DNA from: JAKFYM01 sp964612065
GTDB lineage: Bacteria > Bdellovibrionota > UBA1018 > CAIPTA01
Length of the DNA: 11,521 bases
Direction: 5' to 3'
Assembly: GCA_964612065.1 (NCBI GenBank)
Contig: CAZTCD010000111.1
Span: 1 to 11,521, forward strand
The notes under the pieces are model-generated. The model was not told the origin of the DNA. It did not search any database and saw only the letters and a program-made list of their open reading frames with translations. Shown here one piece after another: positions 5,250 to 11,521 of this stretch. Made by a program: the position numbers and the translations under genes. Each line of letters begins with the position of its first letter. The stretch's first letter is position 1.

Positions 5250-6386
5250 ATGCAAAAGCTCCGGATCTTTCACTGCGCCGATCTCCACCTCGGCATGCGC
5301 TTCCAGCGCTATCCCGAAGGTTTGGCCGAGGCCCGTTTCGCCTCGCTCGAGGCCATGGTGGCCACCGCCAATTCCGAGGGTTGCGATCTCTTCGTGGTGG
5401 CAGGTGATCTCTTCGACACCCTGCAGGTACCCAAAAAGGACATAGCGCGGGCCGCGAAGATCCTCTCCCGTTTCGAAAAGCTGGTTTGCGTATTGCCCGG
5501 GAACCACGATTTTCATGCGGGCGCGGCCGATGATTTCTGGAAGGCTTTCGAAAGCGGGGAGAGCGAGCGCCTTCTTCTGCTGAGCGAGGGCCGTGCCTAT
5601 CCTCTGAAAAGCTATGGCCTCGATGCCGTGATCTATGCGGCTCCCTGCTCCAGCAAATATTCCAAAACCCATGCCCTTGCCTGGCTCGCCAAAGAAAGCC
5701 GGCCGGAAGCCCGCTTTCATATCGGCCTCGCCCACGGCAGTTTCGAGGGATTGAGCCCCGATATGCAGGGGGACTATTTCCCGATGAAAAAAGCGGATCT
5801 CGATCGCTTCGAGCTCGATCTCTGGATGCTGGGCCATATCCACGTGCAGTTTCCTCCCCGAGCTCCAGGAGCCCAGGATCGCATCTTCTATTCCGGCACC
5901 CACGAGCCTGATGGTTTCGATTGCCGCCACGAAGGCAAAGCCTGGCTGCTCGAGCTCGGCCCGGACAAGGCGATCCAGGCCAAAAGCCTTTCCACCGGAA
6001 AGTTCCGCTTCATCGATGAAACCGTGGAGCTGCATTCGCTCAGCGCGCTCGAAGATTTTTCGAAAAAGTTTTCGGATACGGAAGCCGTCCGCACTCTGCT
6101 CAAGCTCCGGATGGAGGGATCGCTCGGCAAAGAGGAGCACGAAGGCTTCGGCGCGGCCCTGGAACAGATCAAGAAGCGTTTCTTTTTTCTGAAGGCCGAT
6201 TTCTCCGGGCTGAGCGTGCGCCTGGAACCAGGAGATATCGATCGTTCTTTTGCCAAGGAAAGCTTTCCTCACCGGCTGCTTTCGAGCCTTGCCTCTAGCC
6301 CGGGAGATAGAGAGGCTTTGCAAGCCGCCTATGAGCTGATCTGCGAGCTAGAAGAGGAAAAAACATCCGCGAAAGGGCGCTCATGA
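5250..6386 (+). CDS. SbcD/YhaO-like metallophosphoesterase (DNA exonuclease subunit)
   Basis: A 378-residue calcineurin-like phosphoesterase of the Mre11/SbcD/YhaO type. All metal-binding motifs are present in order: DLHLG (11-15), GDLFD (52-56), GNHD (84-87), AHG (His162) and GHIH (195-198). About 170 residues follow after the catalytic domain, where relatives have a capping and partner-binding region. The start at 5250 gives MQKLRIFHCADLHLG, a typical N-terminus; the frame is open further upstream, but the upstream translation is a Pro/Ser-rich extension overlapping the KQAQ gene and is not credible. The stop overlaps the ATPase start (ATGA, 6383-6386), so the two are translationally coupled and surely act as a complex. 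Relatives are Mn-dependent nucleases that process double-strand ends or hairpins in the cytoplasm. It resembles YhaO as much as SbcD, so no symbol is given. Confidence 0.9.
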   Translation: MQKLRIFHCADLHLGMRFQRYPEGLAEARFASLEAMVATANSEGCDLFVVAGDLFDTLQVPKKDIARAAKILSRFEKLVCVLPGNHDFHAGAADDFWKAFESGESERLLLLSEGRAYPLKSYGLDAVIYAAPCSSKYSKTHALAWLAKESRPEARFHIGLAHGSFEGLSPDMQGDYFPMKKADLDRFELDLWMLGHIHVQFPPRAPGAQDRIFYSGTHEPDGFDCRHEGKAWLLELGPDKAIQAKSLSTGKFRFIDETVELHSLSALEDFSKKFSDTEAVRTLLKLRMEGSLGKEEHEGFGAALEQIKKRFFFLKADFSGLSVRLEPGDIDRSFAKESFPHRLLSSLASSPGDREALQAAYELICELEEEKTSAKGRS

Positions 6387-8848
6387 GGATCAAGCGTCTT
6401 CTTCTGCAGCCATTCGCCGCCTTCTCCTCGAAAGAGATCGAATTCGAACCGGGGCTGAACCTGATCCTCGGTGCTAACGATGTGGGCAAGAGCACGGTGT
6501 TCCGTGCCATTGACTCCGCTCTTTTTCTTTCCTCGAAGGTGAGCCGTTCCACTAGGGAAGGCAAAGAGCTCGCCCGCATTCTTCCGGCCGGAGCCGATCA
6601 GGCCAAGGTGGCGCTGGAAGGAGAAGCCCAAAGCGGAGACTGGAAGATCGAGCGTAGATGGGGGCAGGGGGCTGGTTTGGCTTTCGAAGGCGGCGGCGGC
6701 GCAAAAAAGGTCAGCCAGGAAGAAAAGCTCGAACCCCTGCTGCGGGAGCTTTTGCCTGTGCCTCCGGTTACCTTTCAGAACGTGCTTTTCATGAGCCAGG
6801 GTTCCCTCGAGCGCACGGTGGCCGGTTTGGAAGAGAAGAGAGAGAGCCTGCATTCCCTGGGCGATTTTCTGCGCCTGGCGGTGGACAAAAACGCCGGGCT
6901 CTCCGTGGATCGCCTGAAGGACATTCTTCGCAAAAAGATCGCCTCTTCCTTCTCCTGCTGGGACCGCAAGACCGGATTGCCCGAAAAGAACCGGGGCATT
7001 GAAAATCCCTGGCAGAAAAATGTAGGCACGGTGCTGGCCGCCTATTATGCCCGGGAGCTCGCCCGCAGAGACGCTGCCAGCGCCGAGGAGCTCGAGGCCA
7101 GCCGCGACCGAAAAATCGCCGAGCTTGCTGCCCGCCAGGAGAAAAGAAACCAGGCGCGCGCCTTCGTGGCCGCCAACAAAGAAGTAGTGGAGGGGGCTTC
7201 CCGCCGGGCCGAGCTCGAAGCGAAGTTTGAGAAAGCGAAGGGCGAAAGCGATCTGCTGGTGAAGGATCTTGACGCCTGGGGCAAGGCCGAAGCGCAGAAG
7301 GCGATCTTCGAGCCCGAGGTGGCGCGCGTTTCGGCCGCCGTGGCCGCGCTAGAGGAGGAGCTCAAGCAGGCGATCGCTCAGGTGAAGCACAAGGATCTCG
7401 GCAGCAGGATCGAAAAGGCGAGAGAGGCGAAGCGAAAGGTGGAGGAGGCGGCCAAGCTCGTTTCCCGCCTCGTGCCTTTGCGGCCTGAGGATCTGCGCAG
7501 GCTTCGAGGCGCCCAGCTTGAGGTGGACGCGCTTCGCACTAGCCTCAAGGCGGGCAAGATCCAGCTTACCTTTACGGTGAAGAAGGATCTGGAAGTGAGC
7601 GTGCGGAAAGACCTCGATCCCGAGCGCAAGGGGCAGATGACGCCCGCCAAAGGCATGAGCCTGAGTGCCGGTGGCCGCATCCAGCTTTCGAGCGATCTCT
7701 TTGAGCTGCAGGTTTTGAGCGGCGACGGGCGCTTTTCCGAAATCGAAGAGCAGCTGGATAAAAAAAGCCAGGCACTTGCTGCTCTCTATGCCTCCTTCAA
7801 AACACAGAATCTCGATGAGGCCCAGCAGGCGCACGATACCTTTCTCGAGGCGCAGAATGCGGTTAAATCTGCGGAGGCTTTGCTGCAAGCTTCCCTGCAG
7901 CCCGGAGAGAGGCTCGAAGAACTGGAGCGCCTGGCTGTGCCAGTGGCTTCTTCGGCCGCTGCCCCCTCTGCCGTGGCCACCGGTTCCACGCCAGCCGCAC
8001 GAGATCCGTCTCTGATCCAGGCGGAGCTCGCCTCCTTGCAGAAAGATCTGGCTGGGAAAAAAGAAGGCCTGGTGCGGGCGGTGAGCCTGCTGAAAGATTT
8101 CGAGCGGCGGCATGGGGTGGCGGAGAGCCGGGAGCTCACCCGCCTGATGATCAAGAAACAGGCGGAGCTTGATTCCCTGGAGCGGCAACTGGCTTCTCTG
8201 CCCGCGCTTCCGGAGGGGATGGGGCGGCTCGATCTTTTCCTCGAGCGCTTTCGCAAAGAGAGCGATCTGGTGTCCAGCCTCGGGGAAGAGATCCAGGCAC
8301 TCTCCGTGGAGCTGGCGGATCTTCGCGCCCGCTTGCCGGAGCAGAGCGCGGAAGACCTCAAGCGCGCAGCCCAGGAGGCATCCGCAGCTTTTGATCGGGA
8401 GCTTCGCTCCGCCCATGCCTTGCTCCGCGTGGAAGAGGCCGTGCTGGCCCTGGACCAGAGTGGCGGCGATATTTACCAGGGATTCCAGAGAGAGTTCGAG
8501 GAGAAGGTGGCTGCTCTCAGCCGCGGGAAATACCAGAAGGCCACGATGGAGGAGAGCCTGCCTTCCGCCTTCCACCGCCAGGACGGAGCCGCGATTCCTT
8601 ATTCCTGGCTTTCGGCCGGAACGAAAGACGCCTTCGCGCTCGCGCTCCGCCTCTCGATGGCGAGCTATTTTTTGGGCACGAGCCGCGGCTTCCTTTTGCT
8701 GGATGATCCTTTGGTGAATATGGATCCCGAGCGCCAGAAGGTGGCGGCCGAGATGCTGAAGGAGTTTTCCCGCGAGCGGCAGGTGATTCTCTTCACCTGC
8801 CATCCGTCCCACGCGGAGCTTTTAGGCGGCCATCAGATCCGGCTTTGA
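6383..8848 (+). CDS. SbcC/YhaN-like SMC-family ATPase without zinc hook
   Basis: An 821-residue Rad50-like ATPase. The N-terminal lobe has Walker A GANDVGKST (30-38) and the Q-loop in FMSQGSL (Gln139). Two charged helical arms follow (about 220-385 and 455-515, then about 543-690). The C-terminal lobe has the signature LSAGTKDAF (743-751), Walker B LLLDD (771-775), D-loop NMD (779-781) and His807 in FTCH. Walker B ends DDP rather than DEP, as in YhaN relatives. A beta-rich insert lies at about 389-451 (IQLTFTVKKDLEVSVRKD to QLSSDLFELQVLSGDG). There is no CxxC anywhere; the region of the expected hook is an Ala/Ser/Pro/Val linker (about 519-543). It is shorter than E. coli SbcC (just over 1000 residues). 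It should drive the coupled phosphoesterase at 5250-6386 in DNA-end processing. It is probably translated by coupling through the ATGA overlap. Confidence 0.9.
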   Translation: MRIKRLLLQPFAAFSSKEIEFEPGLNLILGANDVGKSTVFRAIDSALFLSSKVSRSTREGKELARILPAGADQAKVALEGEAQSGDWKIERRWGQGAGLAFEGGGGAKKVSQEEKLEPLLRELLPVPPVTFQNVLFMSQGSLERTVAGLEEKRESLHSLGDFLRLAVDKNAGLSVDRLKDILRKKIASSFSCWDRKTGLPEKNRGIENPWQKNVGTVLAAYYARELARRDAASAEELEASRDRKIAELAARQEKRNQARAFVAANKEVVEGASRRAELEAKFEKAKGESDLLVKDLDAWGKAEAQKAIFEPEVARVSAAVAALEEELKQAIAQVKHKDLGSRIEKAREAKRKVEEAAKLVSRLVPLRPEDLRRLRGAQLEVDALRTSLKAGKIQLTFTVKKDLEVSVRKDLDPERKGQMTPAKGMSLSAGGRIQLSSDLFELQVLSGDGRFSEIEEQLDKKSQALAALYASFKTQNLDEAQQAHDTFLEAQNAVKSAEALLQASLQPGERLEELERLAVPVASSAAAPSAVATGSTPAARDPSLIQAELASLQKDLAGKKEGLVRAVSLLKDFERRHGVAESRELTRLMIKKQAELDSLERQLASLPALPEGMGRLDLFLERFRKESDLVSSLGEEIQALSVELADLRARLPEQSAEDLKRAAQEASAAFDRELRSAHALLRVEEAVLALDQSGGDIYQGFQREFEEKVAALSRGKYQKATMEESLPSAFHRQDGAAIPYSWLSAGTKDAFALALRLSMASYFLGTSRGFLLLDDPLVNMDPERQKVAAEMLKEFSRERQVILFTCHPSHAELLGGHQIRL

Positions 8849-8885
8849 TCCTGCCTGGCCCGAGTGGCCGCTTTCTGATCAGCCG
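8840..8885. terminator. Nested inverted repeat between convergent genes, possible bidirectional terminator
   Basis: The outer arms CGGCTTTGATC (8840-8850) and GATCAGCCG (8877-8885) pair with a two-base bulge, and the inner GGCC-CGAGT-GGCC (8857-8869) forms a second hairpin. The structure spans both stop codons of the convergent ATPase and GNAT genes. No T-tract follows on either strand, so efficiency is uncertain. Confidence 0.3.
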
Positions 8886-9370
8886 ATCTCTTCCCGTTCA
8901 GCGAGCGCATGCAGGGCCGGGCCCGTCAGGCGCTGCACGGTCCACTCGTTCTGCGGCTTGGCTCCGAGGCGGTGGTAGAAGGAAATCGCACGCTCGTTCC
9001 AATCCAGCACGCTCCACTCAAAGCGTCCGCAGTCGCGTTCCACGGCGATTTTCGCGATCGCCTGCAGCAGCTTCAGCCCGATGCTCTTGGAGCGGAACTC
9101 GGGTTTCACGTAAAGGTCTTCGAGATAGATGCCGGGCTTGCCGAGGAAGGTGGAAAAGCTCTGGAAGAAAAGCGCAAAGCCCACGCCCTGCCCATCAGCC
9201 TCGGCGATCAGCACCTCCGGCACGGCCTTGGGGCCGAAGAGCTGCTTCTTCAGCTCCTCTTCCGTGGTGACCACTTCGTGCAGGAGTTTCTCGAACTCGG
9301 CGAGCTCGCGGATGAGGGAAAGGATGAAGGCGGTGTCTTCCGGTCGGGCCGGGCGGATTTTGGTTTGCAT
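8879..9370 (-). CDS. GNAT-family N-acetyltransferase (SSAT/diamine-acetyltransferase-like)
   Basis: A 163-residue complete GNAT domain. It opens with IRPARPEDTAFILSLIRELAEFEK, has the beta4 segment LEDLYVKPEFR (83-93), the acetyl-CoA loop at RSKSIG (93-98) and the C-terminal DWNERAISFYHRLGA (123-137), followed by NEWTVQRLTG. The last two blocks are those of the spermidine/spermine and thialysine acetyltransferase group, so a small amine substrate is likely, but the actual substrate cannot be read. The usual R/Q-x-x-G-x-G/A loop here has Ser in place of the first Gly (R-S-K-S-I-G), a mild variant. The start at 9370 follows AGGG directly. It lies nine bases after the flavoprotein stop, so the two are probably co-transcribed and coupled. 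It is cytoplasmic. Confidence 0.9.
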   Translation of the reverse strand: MQTKIRPARPEDTAFILSLIRELAEFEKLLHEVVTTEEELKKQLFGPKAVPEVLIAEADGQGVGFALFFQSFSTFLGKPGIYLEDLYVKPEFRSKSIGLKLLQAIAKIAVERDCGRFEWSVLDWNERAISFYHRLGAKPQNEWTVQRLTGPALHALAEREEIG

Positions 9371-9379
9371 CCCTGGAGC

Positions 9380-10537
9380 TTACGCTTTTTTCATAAGCGA
9401 AGCCATTCCGCAGGCGGCCACGAACCCCATGCTCACCGAGCCCTGGATAAGAAATCCTCCGGTAGGAGCGTCCCAGTCCACCATTTCGCCCGCGGCGAAG
9501 AGGCCCGGGATTTTTTTCAGCTCAAGATTTTCGCTGAGCTCATTCCAGGAGAGGCCGCCTCTGGCCGAAATGCTTTCATTCAGGGGGCGGGGTTCGAGGA
9601 GGCGGATTTCCAGCCCCTTGATCGCCATCGCGATCGAGGCAGGGGTGGCCCAGGCGCTCTCGGGAGCAAAGGCCCGGAGCAGGAGGAGAGCGCCTTCCGA
9701 GAGTTTGGCGGAGTTTTCCACCCGCTGGGTCACGCTGCCGCGCCCTTGCGCGATCCTCTGGGCAAGCTTCTCGAAGGGGAGATCGGGCTTGAGGTCGAAC
9801 GTGGCGGGGCCGGGTATGCCTACCGCATAGATCGGAGTGCCTTCGAGCCCGTAGCGGGTGATCATCAGCTCTCCCTGCCGCTCGCCCTTGCGGGTGCTGA
9901 GCACCACGCCCTTCACGGGCTTGCCCTCTGCCACGGCAAAAAAAGCGGGAGTGGCCGGGATGCTGAAGCCCGCGTTTGCCGGCTTCAGGGGCTTTACCTC
10001 CAGGCCGAGATTTTCAAGCATGGTAGGCCAGAGCGGGAGCTCCTTTTCCCAGCTGCCTCCTCCGAGAGCGAGCAGAGCCGCGGCCGGCTTTTCCACCCGG
10101 CCCGAAGCGAAGGTGAATGTGAGGGGATCGCGGGAGATTTCCTTCAGCTCTTCGCCGTATACGAATTCCGCGCCGGCCTTCTCCAGGCTCTCTGTCCAGC
10201 TCTTGAGCAGCTGGGCGGCTGTTTTGTTTTTGAGGAACCATCTTCGGCTGCTGCCTGCATAGGTTTCCTCGCCCAATTCCTTCAGGAGCGAGAGCCAGTG
10301 AGCGCGGGTAAAGCGGGCGAGCATTTCGCTCATTTCCTGGGAGCGGGCGGAGTAGTGGGCCGCCAGCTCCTCCTCGGGGCATTCGTAACTCACGTTGAGG
10401 CCCGAGCTTCCCGCCACGAGCAGTTTCCAGCCGGCGGAAGGGCGGGCTTCGATCAGGAGGGGGGGGAAGCCCGCTTTGGTTAGATAAGTGGCGCAGGTTA
10501 GGGCGGCGGGGCCGGTGCCCACAATCAAAGGACGCAT
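9380..10537 (-). CDS. HI0933/BaiN-type FAD-dependent flavoprotein (TIGR03862-like)
   Basis: A 385-residue flavoprotein. The N-terminal dinucleotide-binding loop is LIVGTGPAAL (4-13), with the ribose-binding acid at Glu30 (LLIEARPSAG). Next comes WKLLVAGSSGLNVS, the family's conserved block after the FAD loop. The C-terminus has ISARGGLSWNEL, then GLFAAGEMVDWDAPTGGFLIQG, which closes the FAD site and is typical of the TIGR03862 subgroup. The third Gly of GxGxxG is Ala (GTGPAA). Relatives are NAD(P)/FAD oxidoreductases, including a bile-acid-pathway member, but most have unknown substrates, so none is assigned. It precedes the GNAT gene by nine bases. The ATG at 10537 has no Shine-Dalgarno; an extended -10-like TGCTATATC (10557-10549) ends 11 bases upstream of it. 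Confidence 0.9.
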   Translation of the reverse strand: MRPLIVGTGPAALTCATYLTKAGFPPLLIEARPSAGWKLLVAGSSGLNVSYECPEEELAAHYSARSQEMSEMLARFTRAHWLSLLKELGEETYAGSSRRWFLKNKTAAQLLKSWTESLEKAGAEFVYGEELKEISRDPLTFTFASGRVEKPAAALLALGGGSWEKELPLWPTMLENLGLEVKPLKPANAGFSIPATPAFFAVAEGKPVKGVVLSTRKGERQGELMITRYGLEGTPIYAVGIPGPATFDLKPDLPFEKLAQRIAQGRGSVTQRVENSAKLSEGALLLLRAFAPESAWATPASIAMAIKGLEIRLLEPRPLNESISARGGLSWNELSENLELKKIPGLFAAGEMVDWDAPTGGFLIQGSVSMGFVAACGMASLMKKA

Positions 10538-10548
10538 AGGTTAGAGAG

Positions 10549-10557
10549 GATATAGCA
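10549..10557 (-). promoter_or_regulatory. Candidate extended -10 box of the flavoprotein gene
   Basis: On the minus strand TGCTATATC has the TG extension and a 4/6 match to TATAAT. Only 11 bases separate it from the ATG at 10537, so transcription would begin about four bases before the start codon. No good -35 box is seen. The gap 10538-10613 otherwise contains AGGAGGTG at about 10589-10582, too far from the ATG to serve as its ribosome site, and a small GCGG/CCGC hairpin. Confidence 0.25.
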
Positions 10558-10613
10558 CCAGAAGGCGCGGAAAGCCCGCACCTCCTGGGGTTAGAGAAGG
10601 ATCCGCAGGGACA

Positions 10614-11513
10614 TTATTGGCAGTAAGAGGCGGAACTCTTGAGGGCCGCGATGATTTCCGGCTTGAAGCCCACCCGCACCTTGCCGCTTTCGCATACGGA
10701 GCAGGGTACTTCGTGGGGATCACGGAGGGTGCTCCAGTAGGCGGCCACGCCGTCCCAGCGGCCTGAGGAGTTTTTGCAGGAGATGCAGCTCGCTCTCGTT
10801 GCCAGGCAGCTCATCACGGCGAGGCCGCAGCTGAGGTTTTTGGCGGGATCGAAGAGATCGTCCTGGTTGCGGATCACGGTGCAGCCGCGGCTCTGGTAGC
10901 AGGCGTTTTTGGTAACCGAGGCCAGAGAGATCTGCACCAGGCCCGAGCTGATCACGCCCTTGGCGGCCGGGTTGTACTTTCCTTCGTCGGAAGCGCACAT
11001 CGGCACGAAACCCGATTCACGCACCGAGATCTCGTTCACCAGGGCCTGCCAGAAATGGATTTTGCGGGCGCGGGAGAGAGAGTGGAACTTGGGGCAGAAG
11101 GTGGCGATGTCGGAAGGGGGCGCATCGAGCAGGTGGCGGATCGGAGGGGTTTCGAGCGTTTTCTGGATCGCCCAGCCCCAGGTGCCTTTGGGGTTATGGG
11201 AATCCCACGGAAGGCGTGCGATCGGCTTGGTGGCGCCTTTGGGGAGATCGTCGTTATACAGGAGATTCACGATGCGAATCGTACCCATATCGCTCAGGCT
11301 GAAGTGGAAGGTGCCCGCCTTCAGGCGCGCTTGTTCGTTCGGAGGCACGGACGAGGGAAGCGAGAGGATCTTCGCTTCGTAGAAAGGGTAGGAGTACTGG
11401 AACACCTTGCCTTTGTCGTTCTGGTACCACTGGTACATCAGCGGGCTGTCGATATCGATTTCCATTCGCGCGGAGCTGGGGATGCGGCTGTCCACCACCA
11501 GCACTTGTTGCAT
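10614..11513 (-). CDS. Cysteine-rich lytic-transglycosylase-like (SLT) protein, N-terminus probably outside the window
   Basis: At least 299 residues. The C-terminal half carries an SLT-type lysozyme-like domain: FWQALVNEISVRESGF with the presumed catalytic Glu166 in ESGF, then SSGLVQIS (189-196), corresponding to the GLMQI block, NLSCGLAVMSC, and WDGVAAYW in the place of the AAYN block. The N-terminal half (about 1-140) is unrecognised. Eleven cysteines, including CISC and CSVC, suggest disulfides and an extracytoplasmic location. It would cleave peptidoglycan glycan strands, if active. No signal peptide is present after the ATG at 11513, and the frame stays open to the window edge, so the real start is probably to the right; AGGGA three bases before this ATG is an alternative, poorly spaced ribosome site. 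The stop is TAA at 10614-10616, 76 bases before the flavoprotein start. Confidence 0.75.
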   Translation of the reverse strand: MQQVLVVDSRIPSSARMEIDIDSPLMYQWYQNDKGKVFQYSYPFYEAKILSLPSSVPPNEQARLKAGTFHFSLSDMGTIRIVNLLYNDDLPKGATKPIARLPWDSHNPKGTWGWAIQKTLETPPIRHLLDAPPSDIATFCPKFHSLSRARKIHFWQALVNEISVRESGFVPMCASDEGKYNPAAKGVISSGLVQISLASVTKNACYQSRGCTVIRNQDDLFDPAKNLSCGLAVMSCLATRASCISCKNSSGRWDGVAAYWSTLRDPHEVPCSVCESGKVRVGFKPEIIAALKSSASYCQ

Positions 11514-11521
11514 GATTCCCT

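Noticed and set aside
4597..5251. Minus-strand frames opposite the KQAQ gene, including a striking repeated FWAC motif
   Set aside because: The repeat is just the reverse reading of the KQAQ array; the plus gene has GGAGG and an export signal, the minus frames have neither.
5214..6323. A 369-residue minus-strand open frame over the phosphoesterase gene
   Set aside because: Antisense shadow of a gene with all five metallophosphoesterase motifs.
7349..8812. A 487-residue minus-strand open frame over the ATPase gene
   Set aside because: Antisense to the ATPase C-terminal half, which has Walker B, signature and H-loop; no motif of its own.
6383..8848. Zinc hook in the ATPase
   Set aside because: The only cysteines noticed are in SCWDRK and FTCH; there is no CxxC in the coiled-coil region.
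8909..10483. A 524-residue plus-strand open frame over the GNAT and flavoprotein genes
   Set aside because: It lies antisense to two genes with intact family motifs, and its composition (many Gly, Phe, His, Glu in no domain-like order) is that of a mirror of GC-rich codons.

Overview
The window is an ordinary-looking chromosomal stretch of a GC-rich (about 60% by eye) bacterium. Five proteins have recognisable domains and an intact family core: a CoA-binding protein, an S8 protease, an SbcD-like nuclease with an SMC-like ATPase, a GNAT acetyltransferase and an HI0933-type flavoprotein. An SLT-like protein sits at the right edge. Several products carry signal peptides or many cysteines, which fits a Gram-negative cell with a periplasm. 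The cysteine-rich SLT protein and the AlkZ-related protein recall Bdellovibrionota or other former delta-proteobacterial lineages, but this placement is an impression, not a demonstration. I see no transposon, prophage, CRISPR array, tRNA or rRNA.

Layout from left to right. Positions 1-357 (+) hold the 3' part of a CoA-binding (YccU-type) gene. It converges on an S8 serine protease (605-1894, -), with a good intrinsic terminator for the protease at 441-481. A 297-base gap (1895-2191) carries a perfect 14-bp palindrome and short repeats. Then come four minus-strand genes: an AlkZ-related protein (2192-2842), two hydrophilic proteins of unknown function (2890-3294, 3356-3790) and an exported protein of unknown function (3893-4492). 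The first three are closely spaced and look like one operon read from 3790 down to 2192. The 243-base gap at 4493-4735 is divergent.

On the plus strand a small exported or membrane-anchored protein with a KQAQ tandem repeat (4736-5173) precedes a nuclease/ATPase pair: an SbcD/YhaO-like metallophosphoesterase (5250-6386) and an 821-residue SbcC/YhaN-like SMC ATPase (6383-8848). These two overlap by ATGA and almost certainly form one complex acting on DNA ends. The ATPase has no CxxC zinc hook. It converges on a minus-strand GNAT acetyltransferase (8879-9370), which lies 9 bases downstream of an HI0933/BaiN-type flavoprotein (9380-10537). Upstream of these on the minus strand is a cysteine-rich lytic-transglycosylase-like protein (10614-11513), probably cut by the window edge.

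The points most worth a second look are the hook-less SMC/nuclease pair, the in-frame minisatellites in three genes, the block of unrecognised minus-strand genes, and promoter-like boxes placed almost on top of start codons that lack Shine-Dalgarno sequences. I find no convincing evidence for a wholly new multi-gene system.
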